From positions 1 through 17,856 of the forward strand of contig CAMBYJ010000009.1 of NCBI GenBank assembly GCA_945872015.1: DNA of 17,856 nucleotides, in the 5' to 3' direction. A program made the translations under genes and the position numbers. The notes below the pieces were generated by a model. The model saw only the letters and a list, made by a program, of their open reading frames with translations, did not search any database and was not told where the DNA came from. Every line of letters begins with the position of its first letter. The stretch's first letter is position 1. The DNA comes from Chitinophaga pinensis. GTDB lineage: Bacteria; Bacteroidota; Bacteroidia; AKYH767-A; OLB10. This document shows, one piece after another, positions 16,072 through 17,856 of this stretch.

Positions 16072-17562
16072 TTATACTTCTTTACGAAGTCGTGCTACCG
16101 GAATATTCAGTTGTTCACGGTATTTTGCCACGGTACGGCGAGCAATGTTATAGCCTTTGCTATTTAGTAACTCAGCCAGTTTTTCGTCTGGCAAAGGCTT
16201 ACGCTTATCTTCTCCACCAATGGCATCTTCAAGAATTTTTTTAATCTCACGACTCGATGCTTCTTCACCTGAATCGGTTTGTAATCCTTCAGAGAAAAAA
16301 TATTTCAGTAAAAAAGTACCATACGGTGTTTCCACATATTTACTATTTGCAACCCTCGATACAGTTGAAATATCCATCTGCACCATCTCTGCAATATCCT
16401 TTAAAATCATGGGCTTCAACTGACGTTCATCGCCACTCAAAAAATATTCTTTCTGATGTTCCATGATAGCTTGCATGGTAGTGTATAATGTAATTTGTCG
16501 CTGACGAATAGCATCAATAAACCAACGTGCTGAATCAATCTTCGATTTAATAAAAGTGATTGCTTCTTTGTTCACACTTTTTTTATCGCGCGCATAGGCT
16601 TGTAACATTTCCTGAAACGAACGACTCACACGAAGGTCTGGTTCATTGCGAGAGTTGAGAGACAGTTCTAACTCATCATTGTTCACCATCAAAATAAAAT
16701 CAGGAATAATTTGCTGAGAGCTGCGTGTCTCCTCTGCAGAACCACCACCCGGACGAGGATTTAAAGCAACAATATCATGAATTGCTTCTTTCAATTGCTC
16801 GTCGGTGAGCTCTAAATTTTTCTGAATTTTCTCGTAATGCTTCTTACTGAACTCATCAAAATAATCGTGAATAATACGATACGCAATTTCATGCGGATGA
16901 TGTTCTTGTTTCTTGCGATCTAACTGAAGCAATAAACACTCGCGTAAGTCGCGCGCAGCAATACCAGCAGGGTCTAATGTCTGAATTACTTTTAACGTTT
17001 CCTCTAACTCTTCACGTGTTGTTTGAATATTTTGCGAGAACGATAAATCATCTACAATCGAATTCAAATCACGACGTAAATATCCATCATCATCTAAACT
17101 ACCAATTAAATGTTGCGCAATAATATAATGATGGTTATCGAGTGGTAATAAACCTAAAGAAGAAAGTAAAATATCCTGAAAAGAAACACTGACAGTGATA
17201 GGTGTTTCTTTTTTTTCATCGTCGGGAGAAGTGTTGTTTGCATTCGTTTTGTAATAAGGAATATCATCATCGTCGATGTAATCTTCAATATCAACATCCT
17301 CATCTTTATCAATCAAATCTTCTTCTTTTTCATCTTCAAAATCGTCCTGCTCTTCTTGCTCCTCTTCCTCATTGATTTCATCTTCGTTGCTATCTAATTC
17401 CGGATCTTCTTCATCACCTTCTTCTAATGCAGGATTAATTTCCAGCTCTTCTTTAATGCGTTGCTCCATCGATGCTGCAGGCACCTGCAACAATTTCATC
17501 AACTGAATTTGCTGTGGCGATAACTTCTGAAGTAACTTCTGATGGAGTCCTAATTTTTGCAT
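16072..17562 (-). CDS. rpoN: RNA polymerase sigma-54 factor
   Basis: Directs RNA polymerase to -24/-12 promoters and needs an AAA+ activator to open DNA. The 496-aa protein has the glutamine/leucine-rich activator-interacting region I (about 1-46, LSPQQIQLMKLLQVP), an extremely acidic region II (about 47-118, long runs of E and D), the core-binding region (about 125-310), a helix-turn-helix region (about 383-406, LKDIAEMVQMDISTVSRVAN) and the complete RpoN box ARRTVAKYRE (474-483). All landmark regions are intact and the length fits the family. No bacterial enhancer-binding protein is encoded in the window. An exact -7 element lies 11 bases before the ATG, which predicts a nearly leaderless message. 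lysS follows after 90 bases and has its own promoter element. Confidence 0.98.
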   Translation of the reverse strand: MQKLGLHQKLLQKLSPQQIQLMKLLQVPAASMEQRIKEELEINPALEEGDEEDPELDSNEDEINEEEEQEEQDDFEDEKEEDLIDKDEDVDIEDYIDDDDIPYYKTNANNTSPDDEKKETPITVSVSFQDILLSSLGLLPLDNHHYIIAQHLIGSLDDDGYLRRDLNSIVDDLSFSQNIQTTREELEETLKVIQTLDPAGIAARDLRECLLLQLDRKKQEHHPHEIAYRIIHDYFDEFSKKHYEKIQKNLELTDEQLKEAIHDIVALNPRPGGGSAEETRSSQQIIPDFILMVNNDELELSLNSRNEPDLRVSRSFQEMLQAYARDKKSVNKEAITFIKSKIDSARWFIDAIRQRQITLYTTMQAIMEHQKEYFLSGDERQLKPMILKDIAEMVQMDISTVSRVANSKYVETPYGTFLLKYFFSEGLQTDSGEEASSREIKKILEDAIGGEDKRKPLPDEKLAELLNSKGYNIARRTVAKYREQLNIPVARLRKEV

Positions 17563-17573
17563 AACTGAAAGTA

Positions 17574-17581
17574 CAAATATA
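17574..17581 (-). promoter_or_regulatory. Candidate -7 promoter element of rpoN
   Basis: TATATTTG on the minus strand matches TAnnTTTG exactly. It ends 11 bases before the rpoN ATG, so transcription would begin about 4-6 bases before the start codon. No TTG was found at -33. Confidence 0.45.
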
Positions 17582-17680
17582 GGTTAATAGGGAAGGGAAT
17601 AAAAGGGTTTTTTAAATGCGCTGAAGAAAAAAATCGGTGTGAGATAAATTTATTAATTCAAATTTCTCCTACGGTTAACT

Positions 17681-17754
17681 ACCTCCCTAAATCCCTCCGA
17701 AGGAGGGATTTTCTAAAAACCACGTTCCTCTCCTTTGGAGAGGTTAGGAGAGGT
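17681..17754. repeat. Pair of opposed hairpin repeat units, REP/BIME-like
   Basis: A 27-nt unit lies on the minus strand at 17681-17707 and a related one on the plus strand at 17728-17754, separated by 20 bases. Read in the same direction they match at 20 of 27 positions. Each begins with its own hairpin: CCCTCC/GGAGGG with a 3-base loop in the first, CTCTCC/GGAGAG in the second. The stem difference is compensatory (C-G against T-A at positions 2/14). In the first unit the stem extends to 10 bp (17689-17698 with 17702-17711). Because the units are opposed, the whole block can also fold into one larger imperfect hairpin. Confidence 0.75.
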
Positions 17755-17768
17755 CTGTAATTTTTGGT

Positions 17769-17789
17769 ATCCTGTACAAAAAACAGGGT
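17769..17789. other. Short hairpin next to the long palindrome
   Basis: ATCCTGT (17769-17775) pairs with ACAGGGT (17783-17789), with one G-U and a 7-base A-rich loop. It sits between the opposed repeat pair and the 32-bp palindrome; no U-tract follows. Confidence 0.35.
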
Positions 17790-17795
17790 GGGTTT

Positions 17796-17827
17796 ATATA
17801 GGTGCGGGTTTAAACCCGCACCTATAT
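17796..17827. repeat. 32-bp perfect palindrome
   Basis: The two 16-base arms (17796-17811 and 17812-17827) are exactly complementary with no spacer, centred on TTTAAA and flanked by GGTGCGGG and its complement. A GC-rich core of this kind in AT-rich DNA stands out. It could be a repeat-family member, a protein-binding site or a cruciform. No ORF covers it, and the remaining bases to 17856 show nothing else. Confidence 0.85.
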
Positions 17828-17856
17828 GATAATCATCAATTGTATTTATCCCTTAC

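Overview
The window looks like a chromosomal stretch from a member of the Bacteroidota, near the Flavobacteriales/Chitinophagales level. The evidence is a secreted protease with a type IX secretion (T9SS) C-terminal sorting domain and SprB/PKD-like repeats, a cyclase of the TPR-membrane-cyclase type, AT-rich DNA, few Shine-Dalgarno sequences, and several exact copies of the Bacteroidota -7 promoter element TAnnTTTG upstream of genes. No phage, transposase, rRNA, tRNA or CRISPR array was seen.

Layout. (a) 1-541: the 3' end of a sensor histidine kinase, cut by the window edge. (b) 702-4766, minus strand: a large secreted M4 (thermolysin-type) metalloprotease with adhesive domains and a T9SS signal. 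(c) 5135-6979, plus: a class III adenylate cyclase with a periplasmic TPR domain, divergent from the protease. (d) 7075-8879, plus: an aldo/keto reductase and an alpha/beta hydrolase, overlapping by one base. (e) 8880-9268: a gene-free leader with a perfect DnaA box and a strongly structured candidate RNA. (f) 9269-11758, plus: nrdA, large subunit of class I ribonucleotide reductase, ended by a clear terminator. (g) 11836-17562, minus, in transcription order: rpoN (sigma-54), lysS (lysyl-tRNA synthetase), an M28-PA-PDZ exported aminopeptidase, and an unrecognised 175-aa protein. (h) 17563-17856: a gene-free end rich in inverted repeats.

How the genes relate. Most are housekeeping (nrdA, lysS, rpoN) or envelope/secretion functions (two exported metallopeptidases, two signalling proteins). 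No multi-gene defence or biosynthetic system is visible. The most unusual content is non-coding. The nrdA leader folds on paper into two large stems, one capped by a GAAA tetraloop, and a DnaA box lies just upstream. At 12378-12477 four copies of a 23-nt hairpin unit (three head-to-tail, one inverted) differ by paired, compensatory changes that preserve the stem. A second pair of opposed hairpin units and a 32-bp perfect palindrome lie at 17681-17827. These look like REP/BIME-type elements of at least two families. All structures were paired by eye and have not been checked by folding software or database search.
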